In this document: positions 17,623 through 25,756 of the stretch, piece by piece
Numbering within the stretch: position 1 is the stretch's first letter
How the letters are laid out: the number at the start of each line of letters is the position of its first letter
Assembly: GCA_947460245.1 (NCBI GenBank)
Contig: CANHGL010000012.1
Coordinates: 1 to 60,610 of the forward strand
DNA from: Sphingobacteriales bacterium
GTDB lineage: Bacteria; Bacteroidota; Bacteroidia; Chitinophagales; JADIYW01
Direction of reading: 5' to 3'
DNA: 60,610 nt
Position numbers and translations under genes: made by a program
Notes under the pieces: model-generated
Told to the model about the DNA's origin: nothing
The model's input: only the letters and a program-made list of their open reading frames with translations
Database searches by the model: none

Positions 17623-19422
17623 ATGAGTGCATCTATCTCACCTACTAAAAATTTACTTAAAGGCGGCGAATTCCTGGTTAAGGACGCAGTCTTTTCAGAG
17701 GTGTTTACACCGGAAGATCTCAACGAAGAACAGCAAATGATTATTGATACTGTTGTTTCGTTTGTAGATACAGAAATTACACCTATTTATGACAGGATTG
17801 AGCATCAGGAACCTGGTTTGACAGAATCCCTCCTATTGAAAGCAGGAGAGTTGGGCCTATTGGGTTTGGCAATTCCGGAAGAATATGGTGGTATGGGTAA
17901 GGACTTTAATACGAATTCTCTACTAATCGAATATCTTTCAAAATCCCGTTCGTTTTCTTTATCCTTGGGGGCACATATTGGTATAGGAACATTGCCAATT
18001 GTTTATTTTGGCAATGAACAGCAAAAATCTCATTATTTACCAAAGCTTGCCACAGGAGAGTTAAAAGCTTGCTACTGTTTAACCGAACCAAGTTCAGGTT
18101 CAGATGCTTTAGGTGCTAAAACTCGTGCTGATTTAAACGCAGAGGGGACACATTATATTGTAAATGGACAAAAAATGTGGATTACCAATTCAGGTTTTTC
18201 TGACGTATTTATTGTCTTCTGTCAGATTGGTGGTGATAAGTTTTCTGCCTTGATTATGGAGAAGGATATGGAGGGTTTAACACTCGGAGCTGAAGAGAAA
18301 AAAATGGGTATCAAAGGTTCGTCTACCCGTCAGGTATTTTTAGAAAATGTAAAAGTGCCGGTAGGTAATTTACTAGGAGAGATAGGTAAGGGACATCTTA
18401 TAGCATTCAATATTTTAAATGTAGGGAGATACAAATTAGCTGCAGGTGTTTTGGGTGGTTCTAAAATTGCTTTAGAGCAGGCTGCTCAATATGCAGTCGA
18501 GCGTCAACAATTCAAAACTCCTATCGCATCCTTTGGAGCTATTCAGTATAAAATTGCGGAGATGGCAACTCGTATTTATGTATTACAAAGCTCTTGCTAT
18601 CGCGCATCTGATATGATTGACAACAAAGAGAAAGAGTTGATTGCTCAGGGAAAGCCTTTTCAGGAAGCGATTATGTTGGCAGCGGAGGAATATGCTATTG
18701 AGTGTTCTTTGCTGAAGTTTATTGGATCAGAGGTCTTAGATTATTGCGTTGATGAAAATGTTCAGGTACATGGAGGTATGGGTTACTCTGAGGAATTAGG
18801 TGCTGCAGGTGCATATCGGGATGCGCGTATCAACAGAATATTTGAAGGAACCAATGAGATCAATAGACTGCTTTCAGTAGATATGTTGTTAAAGCGTGCG
18901 ATGGGCGGTAAAATTGACCTGATGGGGCCAGCCATGGCTGTACAGAAGGAGTTAATGAGTGTTCCGGATTTTGGAGGAGATGAAGATGAAGCGACGCTGT
19001 CAGCAGAGTTAAAGGCGGTGAAAAACGCTAAAAAAGCAATTTTAATGGTAGCTGGGGCTGCAGTACAGAAGTTGATGACGAAGCTAAAGCATGAACAGGA
19101 AATCTTAATGAATATAGCGGATATGATGGCAGAGCTATATTCTATGGAGTCTGTATTGTTGAGAACGCAGAAATTAATCAGTATTCGTGGTGAAAGCGAA
19201 TCTGCACTGCAAATAGATATGACTAAAGTATTTATATCTGACGCCTTGGAGCGTTTAAATTTACACGGAAAACATGCACTTCAGTCTTTTGCCGAAGGAG
19301 ATGAATTAAGGATTATGTTGATGGGATTGAAACGCTTTACTAAATATGAAACCTTTAATACCAAAGATGCCAGAAGAAGAATAGCGGTAAAAGTTCTGGA
19401 AGCCGGGAAATACACGTTCTGA
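17623..19422 (+). CDS. Acyl-CoA dehydrogenase family protein (VLCAD/ACAD9-like, long form)
   Basis: A 599-aa FAD-dependent acyl-CoA dehydrogenase that would introduce the first double bond in fatty-acid beta-oxidation. The N-terminal helical domain has GLLGLAIPEEYGGMGKDF, the FAD/acyl region has CYCLTEPSSGSDALGAKTRA and GQKMWITNSGF, and the C-terminal core has VQVHGGMGYSEE and RINRIFEGTNEINR with the catalytic Glu of the xEGTNEI motif. An extra C-terminal segment of about 170 residues matches the layout of very-long-chain enzymes. A strong hairpin terminator follows. The closest redox partner (ETF) is not in the window. Confidence 0.92.
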   Translation: MSASISPTKNLLKGGEFLVKDAVFSEVFTPEDLNEEQQMIIDTVVSFVDTEITPIYDRIEHQEPGLTESLLLKAGELGLLGLAIPEEYGGMGKDFNTNSLLIEYLSKSRSFSLSLGAHIGIGTLPIVYFGNEQQKSHYLPKLATGELKACYCLTEPSSGSDALGAKTRADLNAEGTHYIVNGQKMWITNSGFSDVFIVFCQIGGDKFSALIMEKDMEGLTLGAEEKKMGIKGSSTRQVFLENVKVPVGNLLGEIGKGHLIAFNILNVGRYKLAAGVLGGSKIALEQAAQYAVERQQFKTPIASFGAIQYKIAEMATRIYVLQSSCYRASDMIDNKEKELIAQGKPFQEAIMLAAEEYAIECSLLKFIGSEVLDYCVDENVQVHGGMGYSEELGAAGAYRDARINRIFEGTNEINRLLSVDMLLKRAMGGKIDLMGPAMAVQKELMSVPDFGGDEDEATLSAELKAVKNAKKAILMVAGAAVQKLMTKLKHEQEILMNIADMMAELYSMESVLLRTQKLISIRGESESALQIDMTKVFISDALERLNLHGKHALQSFAEGDELRIMLMGLKRFTKYETFNTKDARRRIAVKVLEAGKYTF

Positions 19423-19447
19423 TAATAAAAGATGACTTTGTTAATAA

Positions 19448-19494
19448 GTAAGCCCACAAGGATTTAAAAAATCTTTGTGGGCTTATTACTTTTG
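19448..19494 (+). terminator. Terminator of the acyl-CoA dehydrogenase gene, fused to the dnaX promoter
   Basis: A 16-17 bp stem (5' arm 19449-19465, 3' arm 19469-19485, one G-T pair, AAA loop) ends directly at the dnaX -7 box. The T-rich stretch after the hairpin (TTACTTTTG) is at the same time the promoter element, so the terminator stem occupies the dnaX -33/spacer region. Confidence 0.75.
19487..19494 (+). promoter_or_regulatory. -7 promoter box (TAnnTTTG) of dnaX, leaderless type
   Basis: TACTTTTG fits the -7 consensus and ends 5 bases before the ATG at 19500. An earlier ATG at 19496 reaches a stop after three codons and is not used. Confidence 0.55.
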
Positions 19495-19499
19495 TATGG

Positions 19500-20639
19500 A
19501 TGGATAACTTTATTGTTTCAGCACGTAAATACCGCCCTTCCAAGTTTTTGGATGTGGTCGGACAACAGCAGGTTTCTGAGACACTCAAGAAAGCTCTATC
19601 TTCAGGTAAATTGGCACAGTCTTTCTTATTTTGTGGGCCAAGAGGAGTGGGGAAAACAACCTGCGCTCGTATTCTTGCAAAAGCAATCAACTGTGAAAAC
19701 CCTGGTACTGATTTTGAACCATGTAATCAATGTAATTCATGTATGGCATTTAACCAGAATGCTTCCTTTAATATATTTGAGTTGGATGCTGCTTCTAATA
19801 ACAGTGTTGATGATATAAGAACTTTGGTGGATCAGGTTCGGTTCGCACCACAATCAGGAAAATATAAAGTATATATCATCGATGAGGTTCATATGTTGTC
19901 TGCAAGTGCGTTTAATGCATTTCTAAAAACATTGGAAGAACCTCCTTCCTATGCAATTTTTATTCTTGCTACTACAGAAAAGCATAAGATTATTCCCACT
20001 ATTTTATCACGCTGTCAAATATTTGATTTTAAGAGAATTTCCGATAAGGATATTGTAATGCAGTTGCAAAAAATTTGTGATAACGAAGGTGTAGAAGCTG
20101 AACCATCAGCCTTGCATGTTATTGCTCAGAAGGCAGATGGTGGATTGCGGGATGCTCTTTCTCTTTTTGATAAGATTGTAAGTTATGCAGGTAAAAAAGT
20201 TACCTATCAGGATGTGATTACAAACTTAAATATCCTGGATCATGATTACTACTTTAAGATTACAGAATATTTTATGCTGGAAGACTCCTCTTCCGTGCTG
20301 AATGCATTCAACGATATAGTCAATAATGGTTTTGATGGGGAGATGTTTATTTTAGGGCTGGCAGAACATTTTAGAAATCTGTTGATTTGTAAAGATGAAA
20401 AGACGGTACAATTACTAGAGGCAGCAGATGACGTTAAAGATAAATATTTTAAACAGTCAGGAATGGCAAATGAAACATTCTTGCTGAATGCACTCTCAGT
20501 CATCAATCAATGTGATGTTAATTATCAATTAGCTAAAAATAAAAGACTTCATGTAGAGTTGGCTTTATTAAAGGTGTGTTTCTTGAATACTCAAATAGAA
20601 CAAACGCTTTCTGTATTGTTGGGTGAAAAAAAAAACTGA
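19500..20639 (+). CDS. dnaX: DNA polymerase III subunit gamma (short product of dnaX, zero frame)
   Basis: This is the AAA+ clamp-loader part of DNA polymerase III, 379 aa in the zero frame. Visible are the Walker A motif GPRGVGKTT, the zinc-binding cysteines CENPGTDFEPCNQCNSC, Walker B DEVHMLS, the LEEPP segment, and the sensor region ATTEKHKIIPTILSRCQ. The frame ends with E-K-K-N-stop at the end of a run of ten A (20626-20635). This is just past the AAA+ and collar domains, the position where E. coli gamma also ends. A -1 frame change in the A-run joins it to the open frame 20636-21325, giving a 608-aa tau-like protein. Alternatives are a homopolymer sequencing error or a true frameshift mutation. 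Confidence 0.92.
   Translation: MDNFIVSARKYRPSKFLDVVGQQQVSETLKKALSSGKLAQSFLFCGPRGVGKTTCARILAKAINCENPGTDFEPCNQCNSCMAFNQNASFNIFELDAASNNSVDDIRTLVDQVRFAPQSGKYKVYIIDEVHMLSASAFNAFLKTLEEPPSYAIFILATTEKHKIIPTILSRCQIFDFKRISDKDIVMQLQKICDNEGVEAEPSALHVIAQKADGGLRDALSLFDKIVSYAGKKVTYQDVITNLNILDHDYYFKITEYFMLEDSSSVLNAFNDIVNNGFDGEMFILGLAEHFRNLLICKDEKTVQLLEAADDVKDKYFKQSGMANETFLLNALSVINQCDVNYQLAKNKRLHVELALLKVCFLNTQIEQTLSVLLGEKKN
20625..20639 (+). other. A10 slippery site in dnaX (candidate programmed slippage)
   Basis: The zero frame reads GAA AAA AAA AAC TGA. Slipping back one base on the A-run reads AAA AAA CTG and continues for 229 further codons without a stop. A run of 8 or 11 A would place both parts in one frame, so 10 A is exactly one base off. 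The E. coli dnaX site (A-AAA-AAG) works by ribosomal -1 slippage and the Thermus site (nine A) by transcriptional slippage; this run is long enough for either. I see no strong stem-loop directly after it. Confidence 0.7.
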
Positions 20640-21325
20640 AAGCCATACTAGAGGCCTATAGAAACAAGCCAAAAAATATTTCCTCTTCAGAAGATAATCA
20701 GGAATCTTCAAGTGTTACCTCTCCAAAAGAACCTATAGGTCAGCCTGTAGAGTTAAAACAACAGGCTCCTGCTGAAGAGAAATTGCTTAGTCCAATAGAA
20801 GATGAAAAAAATCATACTCCTGATGTTTTAGAACCTACAATAGCAGAGCAGCCTTCAATTGCTATTCGTTCCAAAAAGGTATTACCTAAGCAATCGAGCC
20901 TTGGTGCTATGTTAAAAGATATACATCAGGATGTTGTTGCTGATCATCAGGAAAGTATCTTGGAGTTTAACGATGAATCTGTTCAGTTGATATGGAAGGA
21001 GTTTTTAGAAATCAATAAGGGAAAGCTTCAGCATGCCTTCCTGAGTGTTGCTGAGAAACAATTACCTGTTCTTGATGGAGAAGTAATCACCTTTACAGAA
21101 ACGAACAATATTTCCTTAGAATTATTGCAGTTATATAAGATGGACATACTGAGTTTCTTTAGAACCAGAATAAACAGTAAGAACGCCAGTCTTTCTTTTA
21201 AATTACTAAAAAATGATCAGGATCAAAAAGCATATAAAACGCCCAAAGATCGACTAAAGGATATGATTGTAGATAATGCTTCGGTATTAAAATTTATTGA
21301 AAAGTTGGATCTTAATGAATACTAA
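20636..21325 (+). CDS. dnaX: DnaX tau-specific C-terminal part, reached by -1 frameshift
   Basis: This open frame begins at the end of the A10 run and continues 229 codons to a TAA at 21323. It has no good start codon of its own near the junction; a TTG at 20783 is the first usable one and would begin in the low-complexity linker. The first ~100 residues are Ser/Pro/Glu/Gln-rich, as expected of the DnaX linker. The end (WKEFLEINKGKLQHAFLSV through KTPKDRLKDMI and LIEKLDLNEY-like tail) matches the C-terminal domain of Bacteroidota DnaX. This shows the fused product is conserved coding sequence and not a decayed remnant. Confidence 0.85.
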   Translation: MKAILEAYRNKPKNISSSEDNQESSSVTSPKEPIGQPVELKQQAPAEEKLLSPIEDEKNHTPDVLEPTIAEQPSIAIRSKKVLPKQSSLGAMLKDIHQDVVADHQESILEFNDESVQLIWKEFLEINKGKLQHAFLSVAEKQLPVLDGEVITFTETNNISLELLQLYKMDILSFFRTRINSKNASLSFKLLKNDQDQKAYKTPKDRLKDMIVDNASVLKFIEKLDLNEY

Positions 21326-21328
21326 ACT

Positions 21329-21691
21329 ATGAATAAGAAGACAGTGGTTATTGGTGTTAGTGCTAAGCAAGACAGATACAGTAATAAAGCGGTTCATCTG
21401 CTCAGAAAGAATGGCTTTGAAGTTATTGCTTTAGGATTTGAAACTTCAAAAGTTGCGGATGTATTCATAGAAACAGATTGGGGAAAATATGAGGATATAG
21501 ATACCGTCTCCCTTTATTTCAATCCTGAACGTCAGAAGGCTTACTATGAATATATATTAAGTTTGAAGCCAAGAAGGATTGTATTTAATCCTGGAACTGA
21601 AAATCAGGAGTTAGAGCATTTGGCACAAGCTCAGGGAATTCAGACCTTGGAAGCATGCACACTCGTTATGCTTAATACGGGCCAGTACTAA
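21329..21691 (+). CDS. CoA-binding domain protein (YccU-like)
   Basis: A 120-aa Rossmann-type CoA_binding_2 protein. The N-terminus VVIGVSAKQDRYSNKAVHLL is the nucleotide-binding turn, followed by GFEVIALG, a DTVSLYFNPERQ segment and PRRIVFNPGTENQELE, all characteristic of the YccU/YneT family. Its start lies 3 bases after the DnaX stop, so it is most likely translated from the dnaX transcript. Its biological role is unknown. Confidence 0.88.
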   Translation: MNKKTVVIGVSAKQDRYSNKAVHLLRKNGFEVIALGFETSKVADVFIETDWGKYEDIDTVSLYFNPERQKAYYEYILSLKPRRIVFNPGTENQELEHLAQAQGIQTLEACTLVMLNTGQY

Positions 21692-21769
21692 AAGTTATTT
21701 GGTTTTACACTGTCTGTTTATTGTTCACACGTGTTGACTATTCTCTGTATGGATAGCAGTTGTTGATTT

Positions 21770-21777
21770 TATCTTTG
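21770..21777 (+). promoter_or_regulatory. -7 promoter box upstream of the MORN-like exported protein
   Basis: TATCTTTG, exact consensus, 17 bases before the ATG at 21795. Confidence 0.5.
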
Positions 21778-21794
21778 TTTGTTATTATCCCTTT

Positions 21795-22505
21795 ATGAAT
21801 ATCCGATTTTACATTGTTTTTTTAGTGCTACTTAATTGCTACACACATCTGACATTTGCACAGGAAGCATTGGATATTGTTAATCCTTATGAAATAAAAG
21901 CAAATCGTTCTAAGCAGGCTGATACATTCTATTTTTCAGAGAATGCCGTACTAAGTAATAAGGCTAAATTAGATACGCTCAGAACATACGATGTTTTTTT
22001 GGAGATAAGAAAGACACCTTTTGGGGATGCTTACATGTGTAATGGAAATGAAATTAGTCGGCAGAAGTATGAAGACTACAAGCTTTTTTGGAATAGTACA
22101 GCCGGCTGCAAGCCTTGCATATTATATACTTATAATGATAAAGAGGAGATCAAGTTTATAACTTTCCAATATAAAGATTGTCTTTGCGGTAGCTATACAG
22201 AGTATTATCCTAATGGACAGATAAAGGTGAAAGGTCAGTTTAAGGAAAATAACTCCTCTGACTGGCTGAATATGAGGAATCGAGGATTGTGTAATATTAG
22301 AGTGGGTAATTGGATGTATTACTATGAATCAGGAGTAGTGCAAAAGTCAGAAATGTACGAAGAAGGAAGGTTAAAGAGTTTTTTGAATTATGCCGAAGGA
22401 ACGGAGTCATCTAAAAATAAGCAGCTTGATTCCTCAAAAAATCCCTCAGATAATGAGGAGAAAAAGAATATTTTCCAGCGATTAAAGGCTAAAATAAAGG
22501 ACTAA
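21795..22505 (+). CDS. Exported MORN-repeat-like protein of unknown function
   Basis: A 236-aa protein with an N-terminal signal peptide (hydrophobic segment ending near LTFAQ). The middle contains MORN/YwqK-like motifs: YTEYYPNGQIKVKGQFKE and GNWMYYYESGVVQKSEMYEEG. It also has a small cysteine cluster (CKPC and CLC). The C-terminal 40 residues are Ser/Lys/Glu-rich and probably disordered. Such proteins are often annotated as 'toxin-antitoxin system YwqK family antitoxin', but no toxin neighbour is present here and the repeat alone does not support that role. It is probably monocistronic. Confidence 0.65.
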   Translation: MNIRFYIVFLVLLNCYTHLTFAQEALDIVNPYEIKANRSKQADTFYFSENAVLSNKAKLDTLRTYDVFLEIRKTPFGDAYMCNGNEISRQKYEDYKLFWNSTAGCKPCILYTYNDKEEIKFITFQYKDCLCGSYTEYYPNGQIKVKGQFKENNSSDWLNMRNRGLCNIRVGNWMYYYESGVVQKSEMYEEGRLKSFLNYAEGTESSKNKQLDSSKNPSDNEEKKNIFQRLKAKIKD

Positions 22506-22574
22506 GTTGCTGATAATCTATTAGTTTATATATTAAGCATGATACTTATCAGCATTAAAAGCTATAATTCTTTA

Positions 22575-22582
22575 TAACTTTG
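22575..22582 (+). promoter_or_regulatory. Candidate -7 box of the large TonB-dependent receptor gene
   Basis: TAACTTTG matches TAnnTTTG and would leave an untranslated leader of roughly 110 bases before the ATG at 22696. That is longer than for most genes here. I see no recognisable riboswitch in that leader. Confidence 0.4.
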
Positions 22583-22695
22583 TGTTCTAAATCATTACAA
22601 TTGGGTATTTTTCTTATTTGTGAACAAGTGTTAAGAAAAATAACAGCTTCTCTTAAAACCATTCGGTTACTTTGAACTATTAAAATTTGAAAACT

Positions 22696-25638
22696 ATGAA
22701 GATTACATTTAAATTATCTATGCTGATGCTAGGTCTGTTTTGCAGTCTAAGCATCTTGGCTCAAACAACGGTAAAAGGAAAAGTTACCGATGGCAAAGAG
22801 CCAATAATTGGTGCCAACATTACCCTAAAAGGTACAACAGAGGGCACTGTGACGGATGTTGATGGTAAATTTGAATTTACTACAACTCAGTCCACTCCAT
22901 TTATTTTGGTATTTTCCATGGTGGGGATGACCTCTTCCGAACTTAATATCGACGGTAATAAGGATGATGTTGCAATTGCCTTGTCCGAAGAAAGTAGTTT
23001 ACTTAGTGGTGTAGTGGTTGCTGCATCAAGAATGGAAGAAAAACTTTTAGAGTCGCCAGTTACTATTGAGAAGATGGATATGAAAGCTATTAAAGCATCT
23101 TCTTCTAATGATTACTATGATGATTTGTCAAAGCTAAAGGGTGTTCAGACTATCAATGGTAGTATGACCTTTACAGCGATTAATACCCGTGGTTTTGGAG
23201 GTATCTCCAATACGCGTTTTGTTCAGTTGATGGATGGTATGGATAATGCGGCACCGTTATTAAACTTCCCTACTGGTAACGTTGTAGGTATTGGTGAGTT
23301 GGATATTGCTAATGTGGAGTTATTGCCAGGAGCAGCATCTGCACTTTATGGTCCGAATGCATTCAACGGTATATTATTGATGAATTCTAAGAATCCTTTC
23401 GACTATCCTGGATTTAGTGCTCAGGTGAAGGGAGGTTTTTCTCAGGCTGGAAACAGTTATGGTGTTAAGCCAATGGGAACTGCAGCTTTAAGAATCGGAC
23501 ATATCTTCAAAAAGAATAACGCAGATTACTTAGCCATAAAAGCCAACTTTAGCATTTTCCAAGGAACAGATTGGAATGCTAATGACTATACTACAGATAG
23601 AAATTTAGGAACAAAAGACAATATTAATAATCCTAATTTCGATGGTATGAATACCTACGGAGATGAAACGAGAGTTTTTGTTCCTTATGGTGCAAGAAGA
23701 ACAGCTTATATAAATGGTGCATCCAGTATTCTTCAGGGAGCTGGCGTTCCTCAACCATTTGCAGATGCTATAGCAACAAGTAAAGTAGATTCTCTTAGTT
23801 CATTGCTTTCCTTTGATTTGAGAAGATTTGGAATAAAGGAAGATCAGTTATTGGATAATCATAAAGCGCAATCTATTAAAGGAGACTTTGGTGTTTTTTA
23901 TCGCCCTTTTAAAAATAAGGCTTATGAGTTCTCTTATAACTATAGAGTAGGTTACGGCAATAGTGTTTATCAAGGTAGTGAGCGTTATGCATTGAGGAAC
24001 TTTATACAACAATTTCACAAAGCTGAAATAAAAGGTGAGAACTTTTTTATTCGTTCTTACATGTCTCAAACCAAAGATGGAGATTCTTATAATATGACAG
24101 CTTTAGGCGCGTATGCATATGATACAAGAACATTTGCGGGAGATTATATAGGTTACTTTAACAGACAATTAATTGGTACGGCGCTTCAAACCAGCTCTGC
24201 TAATGCATTAGCATACTTCAGTAATCCTGCAAATTTACAGGCGTTAAGGGATTCTGCAAGAGCAGCAGCTACGAGACCTTGGTCTAATCTTTCTCCAGAA
24301 GAACAACAAGCAAAAATTGAATCTGTACGATCTGGTTTGTTTCAGAAGGGAGGTGCAGGTTTTATTGATAACTCAAGATTGTTTCATACAGAAGCAATGT
24401 TAGATCTATCCCGTTGGACAGGTAAAATTATAGATGTACAAATTGGTGGTAACCATAGGATGTATAGTTTGTCTACCCAGGGAACAGTATTTAATGAAGA
24501 TCCAGATGGTACTGGTACTTTCAAAAGAATTAAAATACAAGAGTACGGTGCTTACTTGCAGTTACAACGCAAGCTATTCAAGGATGTATTAAAATTACAG
24601 GCTTCTATTCGTTGGGATAAAAATCAAAATTTTAATTCTATATTCTCTCCAAGAGTGGCAGCAGTAGTAACCTTAGGTAAGGATAGAAATCACAATATTC
24701 GTGTTTCTTATCAAACAGGTTTCAGAAATCCAGATTCTCAGGCACAATATATTTTCTTCCCAACATCTAATATCTTGTTAGGTGGAACGAAGTCTAATGC
24801 TGAGCGTTATGGAATATACAACGGCGGATCTTACACGCTGGATTCTTATAACCAATTTGTTGCTACTTATTTAGCGGGTACTCCGGATTTTAATCTTCTA
24901 AAGACAGCAGAATTTAACTATGTGAAACCTGAAAACTTACAAGTAGTAGAATTAGGGTATAAGAGTGTTCTTTTCAAGAAACTTATCATAGATATGAATG
25001 GTTATTTCAATATTTATAAAGACTTCATTACGCAAATTACTGTTGTGAGTAAAGATCCAACTACACATCAAGGTCAGGTATTACCTGGTTTAAGCAGTGT
25101 ATTGGCGGGTGATGCTGAATTACCTACAACATGGAGACCCTATGTAAACATTCCGGGAAGAACCTTCTCTTGGGGTACTGGTTTAGGATTAGGATATCAA
25201 ATAACAAAAGGATTAGTAGTAAGAGCTAGTTATAACTATATGGACTATAAGGTACAAGGTGGAACTCCTTCTGTAGGAACTGTTCGCGATCTTGGCTTTA
25301 ACTCTTCTAAACATCAATTCTTTGTTGGATTACAAGGTAATAATGTATGGAAAGGCTTAGGATTTGGTCTAGACTACAGATGGCAGTCAGCTATTGACTG
25401 GAGTTCAGACTTTGCAGATGGTACTGTGAAGGCTCGTGGTTCACTAGATGCTAATGTTAGTTACTTCTTTGAAAAAGCTATGACTACGTTCAAGGTGGGG
25501 GCTACTAATATTGCAGGACCTGAATATAATACTAACGTAGGTGGTCCTTTTATTGGCAGAACATTCTACACTTCTATAACCTTTGACCAAGGTAAGATGT
25601 GGAAGGAAAATAGCGCAAACATAGCTAAAGAATTATAA
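22696..25638 (+). CDS. TonB-dependent outer membrane receptor with carboxypeptidase-like N-terminal domain
   Basis: A protein of about 980 aa. A signal peptide (MKITFKLSMLMLGLF..LAQ) is followed by a carboxypeptidase-regulatory-like domain (TVKGKVTDGKEPIIGANITL, GTVTDVDGKFEF). The plug domain has SGVVVAASRMEEKLLESPVT, TRGFGGISNTRFVQLMDGMD and VELLPGAASALYGPNAFNG. The remainder is a 22-strand-type barrel ending in FIGRTFYTSITFDQ. No SusD-like lipoprotein gene follows, so it is not a classical SusCD glycan importer; the substrate is unknown. The first in-frame codon is a TTG at 22687, but the ATG at 22696 gives the normal signal peptide. A perfect hairpin terminator follows. Confidence 0.88.
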   Translation: MKITFKLSMLMLGLFCSLSILAQTTVKGKVTDGKEPIIGANITLKGTTEGTVTDVDGKFEFTTTQSTPFILVFSMVGMTSSELNIDGNKDDVAIALSEESSLLSGVVVAASRMEEKLLESPVTIEKMDMKAIKASSSNDYYDDLSKLKGVQTINGSMTFTAINTRGFGGISNTRFVQLMDGMDNAAPLLNFPTGNVVGIGELDIANVELLPGAASALYGPNAFNGILLMNSKNPFDYPGFSAQVKGGFSQAGNSYGVKPMGTAALRIGHIFKKNNADYLAIKANFSIFQGTDWNANDYTTDRNLGTKDNINNPNFDGMNTYGDETRVFVPYGARRTAYINGASSILQGAGVPQPFADAIATSKVDSLSSLLSFDLRRFGIKEDQLLDNHKAQSIKGDFGVFYRPFKNKAYEFSYNYRVGYGNSVYQGSERYALRNFIQQFHKAEIKGENFFIRSYMSQTKDGDSYNMTALGAYAYDTRTFAGDYIGYFNRQLIGTALQTSSANALAYFSNPANLQALRDSARAAATRPWSNLSPEEQQAKIESVRSGLFQKGGAGFIDNSRLFHTEAMLDLSRWTGKIIDVQIGGNHRMYSLSTQGTVFNEDPDGTGTFKRIKIQEYGAYLQLQRKLFKDVLKLQASIRWDKNQNFNSIFSPRVAAVVTLGKDRNHNIRVSYQTGFRNPDSQAQYIFFPTSNILLGGTKSNAERYGIYNGGSYTLDSYNQFVATYLAGTPDFNLLKTAEFNYVKPENLQVVELGYKSVLFKKLIIDMNGYFNIYKDFITQITVVSKDPTTHQGQVLPGLSSVLAGDAELPTTWRPYVNIPGRTFSWGTGLGLGYQITKGLVVRASYNYMDYKVQGGTPSVGTVRDLGFNSSKHQFFVGLQGNNVWKGLGFGLDYRWQSAIDWSSDFADGTVKARGSLDANVSYFFEKAMTTFKVGATNIAGPEYNTNVGGPFIGRTFYTSITFDQGKMWKENSANIAKEL

Positions 25639-25662
25639 TAAGTCAGATTACATAAAATGTCT

Positions 25663-25691
25663 ATAGCCCCTCCTGAGAGGGGCTATTTTTA
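25663..25691 (+). terminator. Rho-independent terminator of the TonB-dependent receptor gene
   Basis: A perfect 10-bp stem ATAGCCCCTC / GAGGGGCTAT with a CTGA loop is followed by a T-run. It is the most GC-rich hairpin in the window. Confidence 0.9.
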
Positions 25692-25756
25692 TAGAGTAAG
25701 TCTTATATATTTTGCCTCAGTAGTTAGAATAACCTGAGTATGGTATGTAGAAAGGA

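Noticed and set aside
19477-19818. 113-aa plus-strand frame overlapping the start of dnaX
   Set aside because: It is an alternative reading of the dnaX N-terminus, whose Walker A and zinc motifs are in the other frame.
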